Assembly (NCBI GenBank): GCA_916613615.1 | Contig: OU744735.1 | Coordinates: forward strand, 45,040,468-45,104,467 | Length of the DNA: 64,000 nt | From: Steromphala cineraria | Lineage: Eukaryota; Mollusca; Gastropoda; Trochida; Trochidae | Direction: 5' to 3' | Shown here: one piece after another, positions 1-12,850 of the stretch | Position numbering within the stretch: the stretch's first letter is position 1 | Layout: every line of letters starts with the position of its first letter | The notes under the pieces: model-generated | Seen by the model: the letters and a program-made list of their open reading frames with translations, nothing else | The model's database searches: none | What the model was told of the DNA's origin: nothing | Program-made: the position numbers and the translations under genes

Positions 1-1129
1 CTATTCCATGGGAAGTTCTAGTATATTGGTCTGTCAACTCCTTATCAGTCAACTCCTTATCATCTAGACCTATGACTCTTAAACCCGCACTCCTTCATCC
101 GGATGAACAAATTTCTTAGCCCATGTGACAAGGCATGCACAGACCTCACTGAGTTGACACACTGAAGACAAGCACAAGATAAGGAGATATCCTATTTATT
201 ACACTGGGTCTGTTAGTTGACATTTCTTTTCCTGTAGGCACACAATATTCTCTGATAGAATACTTAGAAAACCATTTTTAAAATTTTTTATTTTACATTT
301 TAATAAAGGTGGTAGTCCGAGGATTGTCATAAGATTGCTTTCTCTCCATTTTATCATTTATATCCCACATGCGGTTCATTTTCTGTTCAGGTACAAATTT
401 CTCACAAGTTTTTAAACACAATATAGCATGATTTGTCTGTGGTGTAAAACTAGTATATTATTCATTTGCAGTATAACATATTTCTAATCTATATATTCAA
501 TATGTTCAATAGTGTAATTGGTACAAATATATATTTCTTAATAAGTTCATTCATATATTAAAAATAATACTCAATTGAGAATGTGTTTTTTAAAAATGTA
601 TTTGACAATGTAATTGTTTCCATGTTATCACTTGTGGAAGGCAATATGTGCCGTTGATGCTTTGCTCTCAGTTGCCTCAGCTTATATAGCCATTCGTAGA
701 GTGATACCGTAAATATATGTGACAGTTCAACACGCCTTATCAGGAGATACAGACTTTTAGCCAAGTATGTTTATGTTAACAAAACTAACAAAACTAGCCT
801 CTGACAGAGCTTTGAGGAAAGGAATTAAAAACATTACCCACTGAGGACTGTGCTGAAGTCACATTTCTTTATCGAATAGTAAAAACAATATTATTTGTGC
901 TATGAGACAGTTTTAAAATCCAATTAAAAGAAAATGCAATAAATAAAATGTATTCCTAATACAAACTGATGTCTGTCAAGAAGACTTATGGAGTCCTAGC
1001 GCCATTCTGTTTATAAACATTCTACTGAGTAATGTTTGTTTGTTTTTGAAAATGTGCTCTGCTCCAAGACTCCACGACTCCACTCCACGACTCCACTCCA
1101 TCACTCCACTCCATAGATTACAATATGCC
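1..1129. other. Unique AT-rich flank without a recognisable gene
   Basis: No convincing exon is visible. The only structured stretch is a short CTCCA/ACGACTC microsatellite-like run at about 1066-1112, close to the left edge of the 4.3 kb duplication. Short open frames here have no recognisable domain and no splice context. Confidence 0.6.
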
Positions 1130-1349
1130 ACTGGGAAAGGACATGTTTATTTAATTTTAAAGGAAGCCTTCTGAATACATTAATGATTAATCTTTATATC
1201 ATAAAAACAGTTTCAAATTGTTTTTTTACTTTACACTATTTATGTACATGTGAGTCTGAGTTTTAATATCTCAGGAAAGTAAAAGTCAATAATAGGACAA
1301 TGGATAAAAAGATTTATCATCCAAAAGGGGCTACCACAGTAGATATCGC

Positions 1350-1825
1350 TTTTCTCGGATATTTGTAACTTTAATCAACTCGTGTTGATATATTTGATAT
1401 CAGAAGACACTTGGGTGAGATTCTCTATTTATCATCCAAAACTGTGTTCCACAGGAGATATCGCTTGCGAAAGATCAAGCGATATCTCCTAGGAGATATC
1501 ACTTTGACAGTAGATTTTGAACAATGCCCTGTAATCAGAAAATACATGACATCACAAAGGTTTTACATCATCAGTAATGACGTCACATTGCTATGACGTC
1601 ATAAACACAACAGCGTCACACTGCTATGACGTCATTAACATGATGACGTCACAATGCTATTACATCACTGGTTTAGGAGTTGGAGGGCTATGCAGTGTTC
1701 ATGTACATTTTTCATGTAAATATGATAAAAAATGATTTGGATGATAAATAGAATCTCACCCTCATGTCTTCTGATATCAAATATATCAACACTCGTTGAT
1801 ATAAGTAAAATATCCTCGGCAAGCC
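1350..1825. mobile_element. Foldback/MITE-like element inside copy 1
   Basis: Inverted arms run from about 1356-1440 and 1735-1823. Each contains GATATCAGAAGACA or its complement, plus a GTGAGATTCT block. The interior carries four TGACGTCA octamers. A diverged copy in the opposite orientation lies at 58975-59375, so the element is dispersed and not just part of the segmental duplication. No coding capacity is visible, so it would be non-autonomous. Confidence 0.7.
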
Positions 1826-2513
1826 TCGGATATTTGATACTTTTATCAACTTGTGTTGATATATTTGATATCAGAAGACACTTGGATGAGATTCTCTATT
1901 TATTATATGATTGAGGGTGAGATACTCTGTTCTATCAGTGAAATAAACCCTCTATCTGGCTACAGTGGCGATAACCTTTTCGTCACTCTACTGAGTGTTG
2001 ATAAACTTTATCACCACTCGAATGACGTCAGGTTCAAGACTTTGACGTCATGTAACAATGGTCTGACGACATGAATTCTCATATGACGTCAGTCACGTCA
2101 CACTGTTACCGCGGTGACGGGCTCTTCCAAGAGGCCGCTCAACATGAAATTGGCCTTTTTTGACGTAATAAGAAGGATTTAATCATATAATAAATAGAAT
2201 ATCTGTCAATTCTTGACAAATATCATGTTTATCTCATCGAGCGAGGTAGAAAGTTGATATTTAAATATTGAACTTTTCTACCTCACGATATGCTTTGGCT
2301 ATTGACCAATCTGAATTCGAGAAATTTATCTTAAGGGTAATAAAGATTAATATATAAATATGATATTCAGTCTTTGAAAAAATAATTGCATTTATTATAT
2401 GATTGGCGATGAAATACCGAGATCTATCAATGACAATAAACCGTGTTATCAGTCACTAGTGACAATAACAATGGAACGTGTTATCAGTCACTAACAACAA
2501 TGACCTGACGTCA
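1578..2513. promoter_or_regulatory. Cluster of TGACGTCA (CRE/ATF-type) octamers
   Basis: Eight perfect palindromic TGACGTCA sites lie at 1578, 1594, 1627, 1644, 2023, 2043, 2084 and 2506, with several one-mismatch neighbours. The octamer is the classical CREB/ATF site. No promoter or gene can be assigned here, and the sites travel with repeat elements, so they may be transposase-related or chance products of repeat structure. The second copy carries the same set plus one more at 7300-7307. Confidence 0.5.
1742..1904. repeat. Hairpin with co-oriented CTCG pairs
   Basis: This is a palindrome centred near 1822. CTCG at 1792-1795 faces CTTG (a probable CpG-decayed CTCG) at 1850-1853. CTCG at 1815-1818 faces CTCG at 1825-1828. 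Paired tetramers share one orientation and so cannot pair with each other. The same structure recurs at 6471-6633 and, reversed, at 58978-59137. Confidence 0.75.
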
Positions 2514-2661
2514 TCGAACAATGCTCTGACGCAATGACACGCTCATGACATCATCATTGTTGCTTTGGCGACGGGCTCTCTTTGGAGTCGACTCATCGTA
2601 AATACGCTTCAATTTTGTTAAAAATACAGTGATTAAATCATAAAATAAATAGAAAAATTGC

Positions 2662-2800
2662 GTTTTCTTGACAAATACCATGTTTATCTCATCTCGTGAG
2701 GCAGAAAAGTTATATATTTACACTCGTGGCTGCGCCACTCGTGAAAATATAAGCTTTCTTCCTCACTCGATGAGATAAACATGGTATTTGTCAAGAAAAC
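2662..2800. repeat. 139-bp hairpin with co-oriented CTCG pairs
   Basis: The outer arms GTTTTCTTGACAAATACC and complement are near perfect. CTCG at 2693-2696 faces CTCG at 2766-2769, and CTCG at 2723-2726 faces CTCG at 2738-2741. All four read in the same direction on the plus strand, so each opposed pair leaves a tandem mismatch. The duplicate lies at 7416-7554. Confidence 0.85.
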
Positions 2801-5421
2801 ACAAATATCCTCTAAAAATTTATTATTTTATTCAGCCTCTGACAAATGGTTATTTCATTGTAGATCTAGACTTGCTCTTCTAGAGGACAAAAAAATAATG
2901 TAACTAAAGTCTTGTCGCTAGATTAATTGCTATTGCTGACAACCGACGTAAGTTCATGAGGAAATCTGAGGTTCTGAGTGATGTCTAGACTTTCTTTCTT
3001 ATAAACTTCCATATAAATTTTAATAAATGTACGTACGGTTTCAACCAGGGAAAATAACCCCACCTAAGATTCAGATCTTACAATGACCATACAAGTGGTC
3101 CATAAAAAAACATGAAAATGAGACAAAGGTTTCTTCTATATTATACCTATAGGCCTATATATGCTTCTTAACTTCATATTATCAACATTGGTAATAATTT
3201 GATACCTACTGAATATGTCTGTTATTACTTTTATACTCTATTCATGTAGTTGTGTGTGTAAAGTATTCTACTTATACATAGGAAAATGTTTAATCTCTCT
3301 CAAGCCTTTAAGTCTACATATAGACGTGCCTAGGCTTCTATTTTAAGTAAATGACAGGATTACAGAATGACAGATTAGAACTTCGAATGTGAAAATAGAA
3401 TTACAAAAATTGAATAGGAGGCTGAGTTGTTCCCTTAAAACATACAAAACTCTCGAGTCTACTAGTAGACTTGTTGAGGCTGTTATCGTATTTAAGATGT
3501 ACCGCCAGATCTTGAAAAAGAGAGGACTTTCCTAGAATACCACATTTGGTGCCGGTAGCTAAGTTTGACTTGACCCCAGCTGGCACCCCTCACTCGTTCT
3601 TCCTACAGATTCCATACTGGCACCGCATACCAGGTCCGGCGTTGTTTTAAGATGAACTGCTGATAAGAATAAATGACTTGACATTGATAAGCGATGACTC
3701 GCATGGGCTAGCTTGGATCTAATTAAGCTTTAGTCTGATTTCGACTATGATTAGGGAAAATAGCAGTCACGGCAGCATTTTGTGTGAGAAGGTATTCAAG
3801 ATCTATCATTGTTAATACCTTTTTGGTTTTTTTTAAATTGGTCCTTAAAAAGGTATTTTAGCAAGTACGTCTGCACATTTAAGAAAGGTACAAGTTGACA
3901 GAGGATAACCATGTCTACAACCCCTTGTTATTTTGAAAAATGTTAGGTGCAAATCCCTTCATAAAAAGTTTCAATCTTATTATCTGAAGAGACAAAACAG
4001 TAAGACAGTCGTTGATGAATTTCCATTCTACTGAATCGGGGGCTTTTTCAAAAGCCATTAGTGTTGGGATAACTAACATGTTACCAGTCGAGTGCATTCT
4101 CCTATATACATGAAACCTTTTTGAACTTCACTGATAGTGTTTTGTGATAACCTTTTCATCGCTTTCTTCCGGTTTTCGATTTTTTTCTTTTGCTAAACAA
4201 TAATGTTAGCGATGTGTTATCAAATGGGTTTTATTGAAAAGTTATATTATATCATACAGGCTTGATCGTTCTTTGTCTAGAGCGTATTTTATAAATAAAA
4301 GTGATATCCATCCCAAAGTGTTGGTTGATATATTGTAGGAAACAACTACGTTTTGGAAATGAAAAAGAAATACTCTATTGTACCGTTTTTATTAACTTTC
4401 ATAATGATTTTCTAAACATTAATCTCAGAAAGTATTAAACATTTTTAAACGACCTTAAATGCATTCTTATTGGGAATGGTCGATGAGTTAATTAATATAC
4501 TAAACACTAGAACTCATTAAATGTGTGTATTTTGTTCAAATTTGGTATCTTCCTTTCAGAGGAAATTTCGAAAAAAATGCCTACAAAAGACATTTACAGG
4601 TTTACTGATTACGGGTTATGTGATATGTACTCTTTGTAATAGCGTCACAGACATATACAGACAGACAGATTGTTTATTATAGTCTCACTTCGCATTTAAT
4701 ACGATATAATAGCAAACAAATACGCATTAAAAATAAACATACAACGAATCGCCAAAATAGGGTCACGAGAGACTAAATCATAATGGGTACATACAAATGA
4801 TATCGTAATGTTTATCGTAGCGTTTATCCAGCACAGCCTACAAAATTAAGATAAACTATGTACTGAACGGTATGTGCTATCTTATTATATATACATTTAT
4901 AAATCTAAAACAATAACCTTTATTGTTTTTCTCATTTTAATATTAAAGCTCTGTATGCATTTGTGTAGATAGATCATTGTTAGTGATATATCTGATATGG
5001 TATATTAATATTAATATATACACTTTTAAACATACACTTTCACTTAAACGCAAAAAAAAACCTGTTTGTATATGTGTTCTTACATATGATAAATATGTAT
5101 AAGTTCTTTAATCGCGATGACCAAAGGTGGCTGAATGTGATTCGTACTTCAGTAAAATGAAAATGAAATTATGTGGGTCAATCATGTCAATCATGTGGGT
5201 CAATCAACTCCAACCACCTTCGGTTGGCTCCCTACATGCTATCATGTTGAAATATTCGGTTGATTTCATCATTGAATAACGCTTTCATTTTCAATTTAAA
5301 TATATATATGTGACATGCATGTCGACTTTTAGAAACTTTTAACTATATTTATAAGCCATTTATATATGACGCTTCAACAACTATTCAAATAGTATGATGT
5401 ATGTAACCTTTGATCCTCTAC

Positions 5422-5858
5422 TCGGGCTAAATCTTACTAAACTCTTACTCTGGCTAAATCTTACTAAACTCTTACTCTGGCTAAATCCTACTTGACTCTG
5501 ATACAGCTTTCTCACACTTGCTATTTAACCATTATGCTTATCAGGCTTCATATCTTAGCTGGGCAGTTCTTTTACTTAGACAGTTGAGAAAAGTGACAGG
5601 ACAATTTAACAGTTAACCGGAAAAGGCCGAAGTCAATTTACAGAACGAGCTGGAACTATCTTAACAATTTGAACTGTATCGCTACAAACACATTAGAGAT
5701 AACTTTATGGGGGTGTCACAGTTCAGTGAGGAGGACAAGGGAGGTCTGGGCTACCAAAACACTGATAAGCATCGTGGGACTAATCCTTCTAAAACTAACA
5801 ACAATAACTCGTCAAAATTTGGCTCTTACACTATTCTAAACCACGGTCAAATCGGGGT
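5422..5858. other. Unique spacer between the two 4.3 kb copies
   Basis: This 437-bp stretch is absent after copy 2. It starts with about three units of a roughly 27-bp repeat built on CTCTTACTCTGGCTAAATC (to about 5500), followed by unremarkable sequence. No gene is visible. Confidence 0.7.
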
Positions 5859-6966
5859 ACTGGGAAAGGACATGTTTATTTAATTTTAAAGGAAGCCTTC
5901 TGAATACATTAATGATTAATCTTTATATCATAAAAACAGTTTCAAATTGTTTTTTTACTTTACACTATTTATGTACATGTGAGTCTGAGTTTTAATATCT
6001 CAGGAAAGTAAAAGTCAATAATAGGACAATGGATAAAAAGATTTATCATCCAAAAGGGGCTACCACAGTAGATATCGCTTTTCTCGGATATTTGTAACTT
6101 TAATCAACTCGTGTTGATATATTTGATATCAGAAGACACTTGGGTGAGATTCTCTATTTATCATCCAAAACTGTGTTCCACAGGAGATATCGCTTGCGAA
6201 AGATCAAGCGATATCTCCTAGGAGATATCACTTTGACAGTAGATTTTGAACAATGCCCTGTAATCAGAAAATACATGACATCACAAAGGTTTTACATCAT
6301 CAGTAATGACGTCACATTGCTATGACGTCATAAACACAACAGCGTCACACTGCTATGACGTCATTAACATGATGACGTCACAATGCTATTACATCACTGG
6401 TTTAGGAGTTGGAGGGCTATGCAGTGTTCATGTACATTTTTCATGTAAATATGATAACAAATGATTTGGATGATAAATAGAATCTCACCCTCATGTCTTC
6501 TGATATCAAATATATCAACACTCGTTGATATAAGTAAAATATCCTCGGCAAGCCTCGGATATTTGATACTTTTATCAACTTGTGTTGATATATTTGATAT
6601 CAGAAGACACTTGGATGAGATTCTCTATTTATTATATGATTGAGGGTGAGATACTCTGTTCTATCAGTGAAATAAACCTTCTATCTGGCTACAGTGGCGA
6701 TAACCTTTTCGTCACTCTACTGAGTGTTGATAAACTTTATCACCACTCGAATGACGTCAGGTTCAAGACTTTGACGTCATGTAACAATGGTCTGACGACA
6801 TGAATTCTCATATGACGTCAGTCACGTCACACTGTTACCGCGGTGACGGGCTCTTCCAAGCGGCCGCTCAACATGAAATTGGCCTTTTTTGACGTAATAA
6901 GAAGGATTTAATCATATAATAAATAGAATATCTGTCAATTCTTGACAAATACCATGTTTATCTCAT

Positions 6967-7041
6967 CGAGCGAGGTAGAAAGTTGATATTTTCACGAGTG
7001 GCGCAGCCACGAGTGAAAATATTGAACTTTTCTACCTCACG
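6967..7041. repeat. Hairpin with co-oriented CGAG, tip missing in copy 1
   Basis: The arms GAGGTAG and CTACCTC enclose a tip in which CGAG at 6994-6997 faces CGAG at 7010-7013 around GGC-GCA-GCC. Copy 1 (near 2253-2280) lacks exactly this tip, going from GATATTT straight to AAATATTG. Confidence 0.75.
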
Positions 7042-7415
7042 ATATGCTTTGGCTATTGACCAATCAGAATTCGAGAAATTTATCTTAAGGGTAATAAAGA
7101 TTAATATATAAATATGATATTCAGTCTTTGAAAAAATAATTGCATTTATTATATGATTGGCGATGAAATACCGAGATCTATCAATGACAATAAACCGTGT
7201 TATCAGTCACTAGTGACAATAACAATGGAACGTGTTATCAGTCACTAACAACAATGACCTGACGTCATCGAACAATGCTCTGACGCAATGACACGCTCAT
7301 GACGTCATCATTGTTGCTTTGGCGACGGGCTCTCTTTGGAGTCGACTCATCGTAAATACGCTTCAATTTTGTTAAAAATACAGTGATTAAATCATAAAAT
7401 AAATAGAAAAATTGC

Positions 7416-7554
7416 GTTTTCTTGACAAATACCATGTTTATCTCATCTCGTGAGGCAGAAAAGTTATATATTTACACACGTGGCTGCGCCACTCGTGAAA
7501 ATATAAGCTTTCTTCCTCACTCGATGAGATAAACATGGTATTTGTCAAGAAAAC
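7416..7554. repeat. Copy 2 of the 139-bp CTCG hairpin
   Basis: This is the counterpart of 2662-2800. One substitution changes the inner left CACTCG to CACACG, weakening one of the four CTCG tetramers. Confidence 0.8.
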
Positions 7555-10175
7555 ACAAATATCCTCTAAAAATTTATTATTTTATTCAGCCTCTGACAAA
7601 TGGTTATTTCATTGTAGATCTAGACTTGCTCTTCTAGAGGACAAAAAAATAATGTAACTAAAGTCTTGTCGCTAGATTAATTGCTATTGCTGACAACCGA
7701 CGTAAGTTCATGAGGAAATCTGAGGTTCTGAGTGATGTCTAGACTTTCTTTCTTATAAACTTCCATATAAATTTTAATAAATGTACGTACGGTTTCAACC
7801 AGGGAAAATAACCCCACCTAAGATTCAGATCTTACAATGACCATACAAGTGGTCCATAAAAAAACATGAAAATGAGACAAAGGTTTCTTCTATATTATAC
7901 CTATAGGCCTATATATGCTTCTTAACTTCATATTATCAACATTGGTAATAATTTGATACCTACTGAATATGTCTGTTATTACTTTTATACTCTATTCATG
8001 TAGTTGTGTGTGTAAAGTATTCTACTTATACATAGGAAAATGTTTAATCTCTCTCAAGCCTTTAAGTCTACATATAGACGTGCCTAGGCTTCTATTTTAA
8101 GTAAATGACAGGATTACAGAATGACAGATTAGAACTTCGAATGTGAAAATAGAATTACAAAAATTGAATAGGAGGCTGAGTTGTTCCCTTAAAACATACA
8201 AAACTCTCGAGTCTACTAGTAGACTTGTTGAGGCTGTTATCGTATTTAAGATGTACCGCCAGATCTTGAAAAAGAGAGGACTTTCCTAGAATACCACATT
8301 TGGTGCCGGTAGCTAAGTTTGACTTGACCCCAGCTGGCACCCCTCACTCGTTCTTCCTACAGATTCCATACTGGCACCGCATACCAGGTCCGGCGTTGTT
8401 TTAAGATGAACTGCTGATAAGAATAAATGACTTGACATTGATAAGCGATGACTCGCATGGGCTAGCTTGGATCTAATTAAGCTTTAGTCTGATTTCGACT
8501 ATGATTAGGGAAAATAGCAGTCACGGCAGCATTTTGTGTGAGAAGGTATTCAAGATCTATCATTGTTAATACCTTTTTGGTTTTTTTTAAATTGGTCCTT
8601 AAAAAGGTATTTTAGCAAGTACGTCTGCACATTTAAGAAAGGTACAAGTTGACAGAGGATAACCATGTCTACAACCCCTTGTTATTTTGAAAAATGTTAG
8701 GTGCAAATCCCTTCATAAAAAGTTTCAATCTTATTATCTGAAGAGACAAAACAGTAAGACAGTCGTTGATGAATTTCCATTCTACTGAATCGGGGGCTTT
8801 TTCAAAAGCCATTAGTGTTGGGATAACTAACATGTTACCAGTCGAGTGCATTCTCCTATATACATGAAACCTTTTTGAACTTCACTGATAGTGTTTTGTG
8901 ATAACCTTTTCATCGCTTTCTTCCGGTTTTCGATTTTTTTCTTTTGCTAAACAATAATGTTAGCGATGTGTTATCAAATGGGTTTTATTGAAAAGTTATA
9001 TTATATCATACAGGCTTGATCGTTCTTTGTCTAGAGCGTATTTTATAAATAAAAGTGATATCCATCCCAAAGTGTTGGTTGATATATTGTAGGAAACAAC
9101 TACGTTTTGGAAATGAAAAAGAAATACTCTATTGTACCGTTTTTATTAACTTTCATAATGATTTTCTAAACATTAATCTCAGAAAGTATTAAACATTTTT
9201 AAACGACCTTAAATGCATTCTTATTGGGAATGGTCGATGAGTTAATTAATATACTAAACACTAGAACTCATTAAATGTGTGTATTTTGTTCAAATTTGGT
9301 ATCTTCCTTTCAGAGGAAATTTCGAAAAAAATGCCTACAAAAGACATTTACAGGTTTACTGATTACGGGTTATGTGATATGTACTCTTTGTAATAGCGTC
9401 ACAGACATATACAGACAGACAGATTGTTTATTATAGTCTCACTTCGCATTTAATACGATATAATAGCAAACAAATACGCATTAAAAATAAACATACAACG
9501 AATCGCCAAAATAGGGTCACGAGAGACTAAATCATAATGGGTACATACAAATGATATCGTAATGTTTATCGTAGCGTTTATCCAGCACAGCCTACAAAAT
9601 TAAGATAAACTATGTACTGAACGGTATGTGCTATCTTATTATATATACATTTATAAATCTAAAACAATAACCTTTATTGTTTTTCTCATTTTAATATTAA
9701 AGCTCTGTATGCATTTGTGTAGATAGATCATTGTTAGTGATATATCTGATATGGTATATTAATATTAATATATACACTTTTAAACATACACTTTCACTTA
9801 AACGCAAAAAAAAACCTGTTTGTATATGTGTTCTTACATATGATAAATATGTATAAGTTCTTTAATCGCGATGACCAAAGGTGGCTGAATGTGATTCGTA
9901 CTTCAGTAAAATGAAAATGAAATTATGTGGGTCAATCATGTCAATCATGTGGGTCAATCAACTCCAACCACCTTCGGTTGGCTCCCTACATGCTATCATG
10001 TTGAAATATTCGGTTGATTTCATCATTGAATAACGCTTTCATTTTCAATTTAAATATATATATGTGACATGCATGTCGACTTTTAGAAACTTTTAACTAT
10101 ATTTATAAGCCATTTATATATGACGCTTCAACAACTATTCAAATAGTATGATGTATGTAACCTTTGATCCTCTAC

Positions 10176-11668
10176 GGAAATAATATCGTATATTAAATAA
10201 TATCAATATCCATGGCATTTTCTCATCATACGCTCTTCATCCACGTTTACATCTTTGTCAACCTCGCGTATTTGTATTTAGTGTAGAATTCTGAAGAGGA
10301 AATATTTCAAATTCGTCATAGTTTACAATTTTACATTATCAAAGGGTTGAGGATAAAGTATTGCTTGTAAGGTTTTTGATATTCAGGAATCACAAAATGA
10401 AACATCAAACAAAGTCAAAACATATTTCAAAACAAAATTGAAGCTCGAGTCATTTCCACCACCGTTCTGTTTCAAGTGTTGAAAAGATGTGACAAATCGA
10501 CAAATCATGAATGATGGAAATGAAAAGCCTAAGAGCCTGTTGGACATTTTATGGGCGCTTTGTTTCTTCTCCTTGGATGCGGTAAATTCGTAACTCGTAT
10601 CCACAAATTTCAGTAGATTCGTACCACAATCGGACGTTGGATTCGTCATATCACATTAATTTTGATGCCAAGTAGTATCACCTGACAAACTTATATAATA
10701 TCAATAACAAAAACAGTTTTTCATTGATAATATTTATGCAATTAAAAATTGATCATGTCTGCAGTTTTTTATCTGGACAGTAGAGCGACACAGATGATTT
10801 CATGCAGGACGAAACGTGAAATATATTTTAGTATTTTAAAATAATATAAATAATGATGACTGATGCTCAAAAACAATAATTTAGTAGATACAAAACTCGG
10901 TTGCGATCAATTTCCCTCAAGGCTAGCCTCCTTATGAAGTGAACCGAGTACATCCACTATGTGACGGTTTCACCCCTTTGATTGTTCTGTGTTTCAGAAA
11001 TGTGTTTATGGATTCATTGTTATGGGCAGCATGTTTATTTTTTTTTTATAGAAAACAATCATTTACTATATAATTTAACATATACTGATTTACCTATGTA
11101 TGTAAAACGTTTCCCATTTATGTACATACATGGTTAAAATTGGTGACATTACATTAACATTTTCATCATATAATAAAACAGTAATTATGAACTTCAAGCT
11201 GGATGATTTCAATTCAACCTGCAAAGAATTCCCAGGATCGAACAAGTACTTTTTTCATGAAAATTAATTTTACTACACTGATTTAACATGCAACTCAATG
11301 GAAAAAATATTTCGCCGTCCGACTATAATTAGCACAGGCCTGTATATATTTGCATTTTTAAATTGTGCAAAATGCATATTGATGACGTCAATGCAATTTG
11401 ACATTAAACCATTATTGTAAATGTGGGTACGAGTTCGGTTTTTGTACGAATTTCTCAGTTGGGACGAGTTCGTTTTGGGTACGAATCAATCTACATACAT
11501 TCTCCTCCCCTTCTCATACCCCCACCAAAGCAGTTTAAAAATAGCATCCGACACTAGCGCCCCTAGCGTCCATCTTTCCAGTTTGACCTTACCATGCGAA
11601 ACAATGTTTATTCCAGTTTGAACGTTGGTTTCGTTTTGTTGTATTTTTTGCCTCGATGGCCGCCCATA
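10176..11668. other. AT-rich stretch with no supported gene
   Basis: I see no convincing exon. The 88-residue minus-strand open frame at 10383-10649 has no domain I recognise and no supporting splice signals. Around 11420-11490 there are short internal repeats of GTACGA and ACGAGTTCG. Confidence 0.55.
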
Positions 11669-11912
11669 CTCTTGCCCTTCATGGCAAAGTTGTTGGAGCT
11701 GAAAGCAGGATGGGATAACATGGGGGATAGTTATATACATATCATCCTGTCTCAGGGAACGAACGTTTTTTTATTAACCATATGGTTGAGAATAAGTGGT
11801 GACATATTTTCAATATGAGCACAAGTGTACATATCACTTTTGCCTAGCAACGGTTGTTGTAGCGCGAGTTCCCGTTTTTTTTAGCCCGTGAAGTCATAAC
11901 ACCATTGTCCAT
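11669..11912 (-). pseudogene. Fragment of POLE3 exon 3 plus intron 2
   Basis: This stretch matches 39035 onwards. It holds the intron 2 acceptor, eight codons of POLE3 exon 3 (SNNFAMKG on the minus strand) and the neighbouring intron up to ACCATTGTCC, in the same orientation as the intact gene at 37-43 kb. The rest of the exon and all other exons are missing, so it cannot encode the histone fold. The intact gene's intron contains a 246-bp palindrome (39129-39374). This fragment has only about 20 nt of one arm, CTCAGGGAACGAACG. It is best read as a relic of an old duplication. Confidence 0.8.
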
Positions 11913-12258
11913 GCTTCTGTTGATATAATTGTAGCAATGATGTCTTCTAGAAAAATATGTTATAACCCTTTATATACATGTGACATAATCACCGGACAAA
12001 ATCAAGACACCATACTGACATAGCTGAAATGTTAATCTTCAAAATTCACTTATAAATTCTAGTAATGCACAATTTTTATCACATTTTCTTATCATATCTT
12101 CCTATATGACTCTTCTGATAGTACGAAAGGCCTAACGGCAGTTATAGTTGAATGCATATAATAAAGTAATAAAATGGAAATTTCTGTGGCAAAGTTATCA
12201 GTAATCACATTTTAAATTCACCCTCAATAACTTCTGTTCACTCATCCACGTGTTTCAG

Positions 12259-12355
12259 AACCGGTAAGCTGAAGGTTTTTCCCCCGGAACTGCGAGTCCA
12301 GAGAGCCCTACAGCAGGTGGGAGGATCGTGTCCAGTCAATGAAGGGGATAATTAG
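12259..12355 (+). pseudogene. Isolated LRAT-like exon fragment
   Basis: After an acceptor (GTGTTTCAG), an open stretch reads TGKLKVFPPELRVQRALQQ then VGGSCPVNEGDN and a stop at 12353-12355. It aligns in the same phase with exon D of the gene at 25.9-32.6 kb (TGNLKMYSPEERVQRALQQ). About 30 bp of the preceding intron is also similar. The match stops before the helix carrying the family's Cys-box position, and no other exon of that gene is seen nearby. It is a duplicated remnant lying 350 bp from the POLE3 fragment. Confidence 0.75.
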
Positions 12356-12850
12356 GCTTTCTCTTCTGGATCTTTCCGAGACTCAGTTTTAAACAGGTAC
12401 GATGAGGAGAACCATCGAATCGTGTCGTCGTTGATGGCATCACAGCAAAATACAAAATGTTTCTTGTCTTTGCATACAGGCAAAAATGATGCGATGACAC
12501 GGATTTTTTTTTACCCAGATATAGCCTCTCCATGATTGTTCTGTAAGCTTTAGGACTCAGACCAAGACCCTTTTCTACTAAATATCATCAAATTTTCATT
12601 ATCATTTCATCAAACTGTATATTTACATAACATTATCGCTGTCCTTTCTGGAAGAATTTCGTATAGGCCCATCGTTTTTCAAGAAACTTTATTCACACAA
12701 ACAAAACTTGACGACCTCTCATACAGGTGAACTTTCGATTTCAATTACTTTTCATTGACTACAATGAGTAATTAATGTAATTCTTCTGCAACAGATTTGA
12801 CCAGCAACCTTTTTCCAAACTGTTAATTTATGGTTCGATGTTTTGTAGTC

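Larger units (their letters stand above)
1130..5421 (+). repeat. Segmental duplication, copy 1 (4292 bp)
   Basis: This segment recurs at 5859-10175 in the same orientation. It opens with ACTGGGAAAGG and closes with CCTTTGATCCTCTAC in both places. By eye I find about seven substitutions and one 25-bp indel, and the right-hand 2.6 kb looks identical. The edges show no terminal inverted repeat or obvious target-site duplication, so this looks like a duplication rather than one transposon. It contains foldbacks, a cluster of TGACGTCA octamers and small anonymous open frames with no recognisable domain. A very recent duplication, gene conversion or an assembly duplicate would all explain it. Confidence 0.95.
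5859..10175 (+). repeat. Segmental duplication, copy 2 (4317 bp)
   Basis: This is the direct repeat of 1130-5421. It is offset by 4729 bp up to about 6990 and by 4754 bp afterwards. The offset changes because copy 2 retains a 25-bp hairpin tip near 6991-7015 that copy 1 lacks. One further difference changes TGACATCA in copy 1 to TGACGTCA here, a CpG-type change. No recognisable gene lies inside. Confidence 0.95.

Noticed and set aside
3401..4097. Small minus-strand frames inside the 4.3 kb duplication (also 8155-8851)
   Set aside because: Duplicated perfectly only because the whole segment is. No recognisable protein features.
1130..5421. The 4.3 kb duplicated unit as a single transposon
   Set aside because: No terminal inverted or direct repeats, no clear target-site duplication and no transposase frame at its borders.
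10383..10649. 88-residue minus-strand frame
   Set aside because: No domain, no splice signals, no supporting context.
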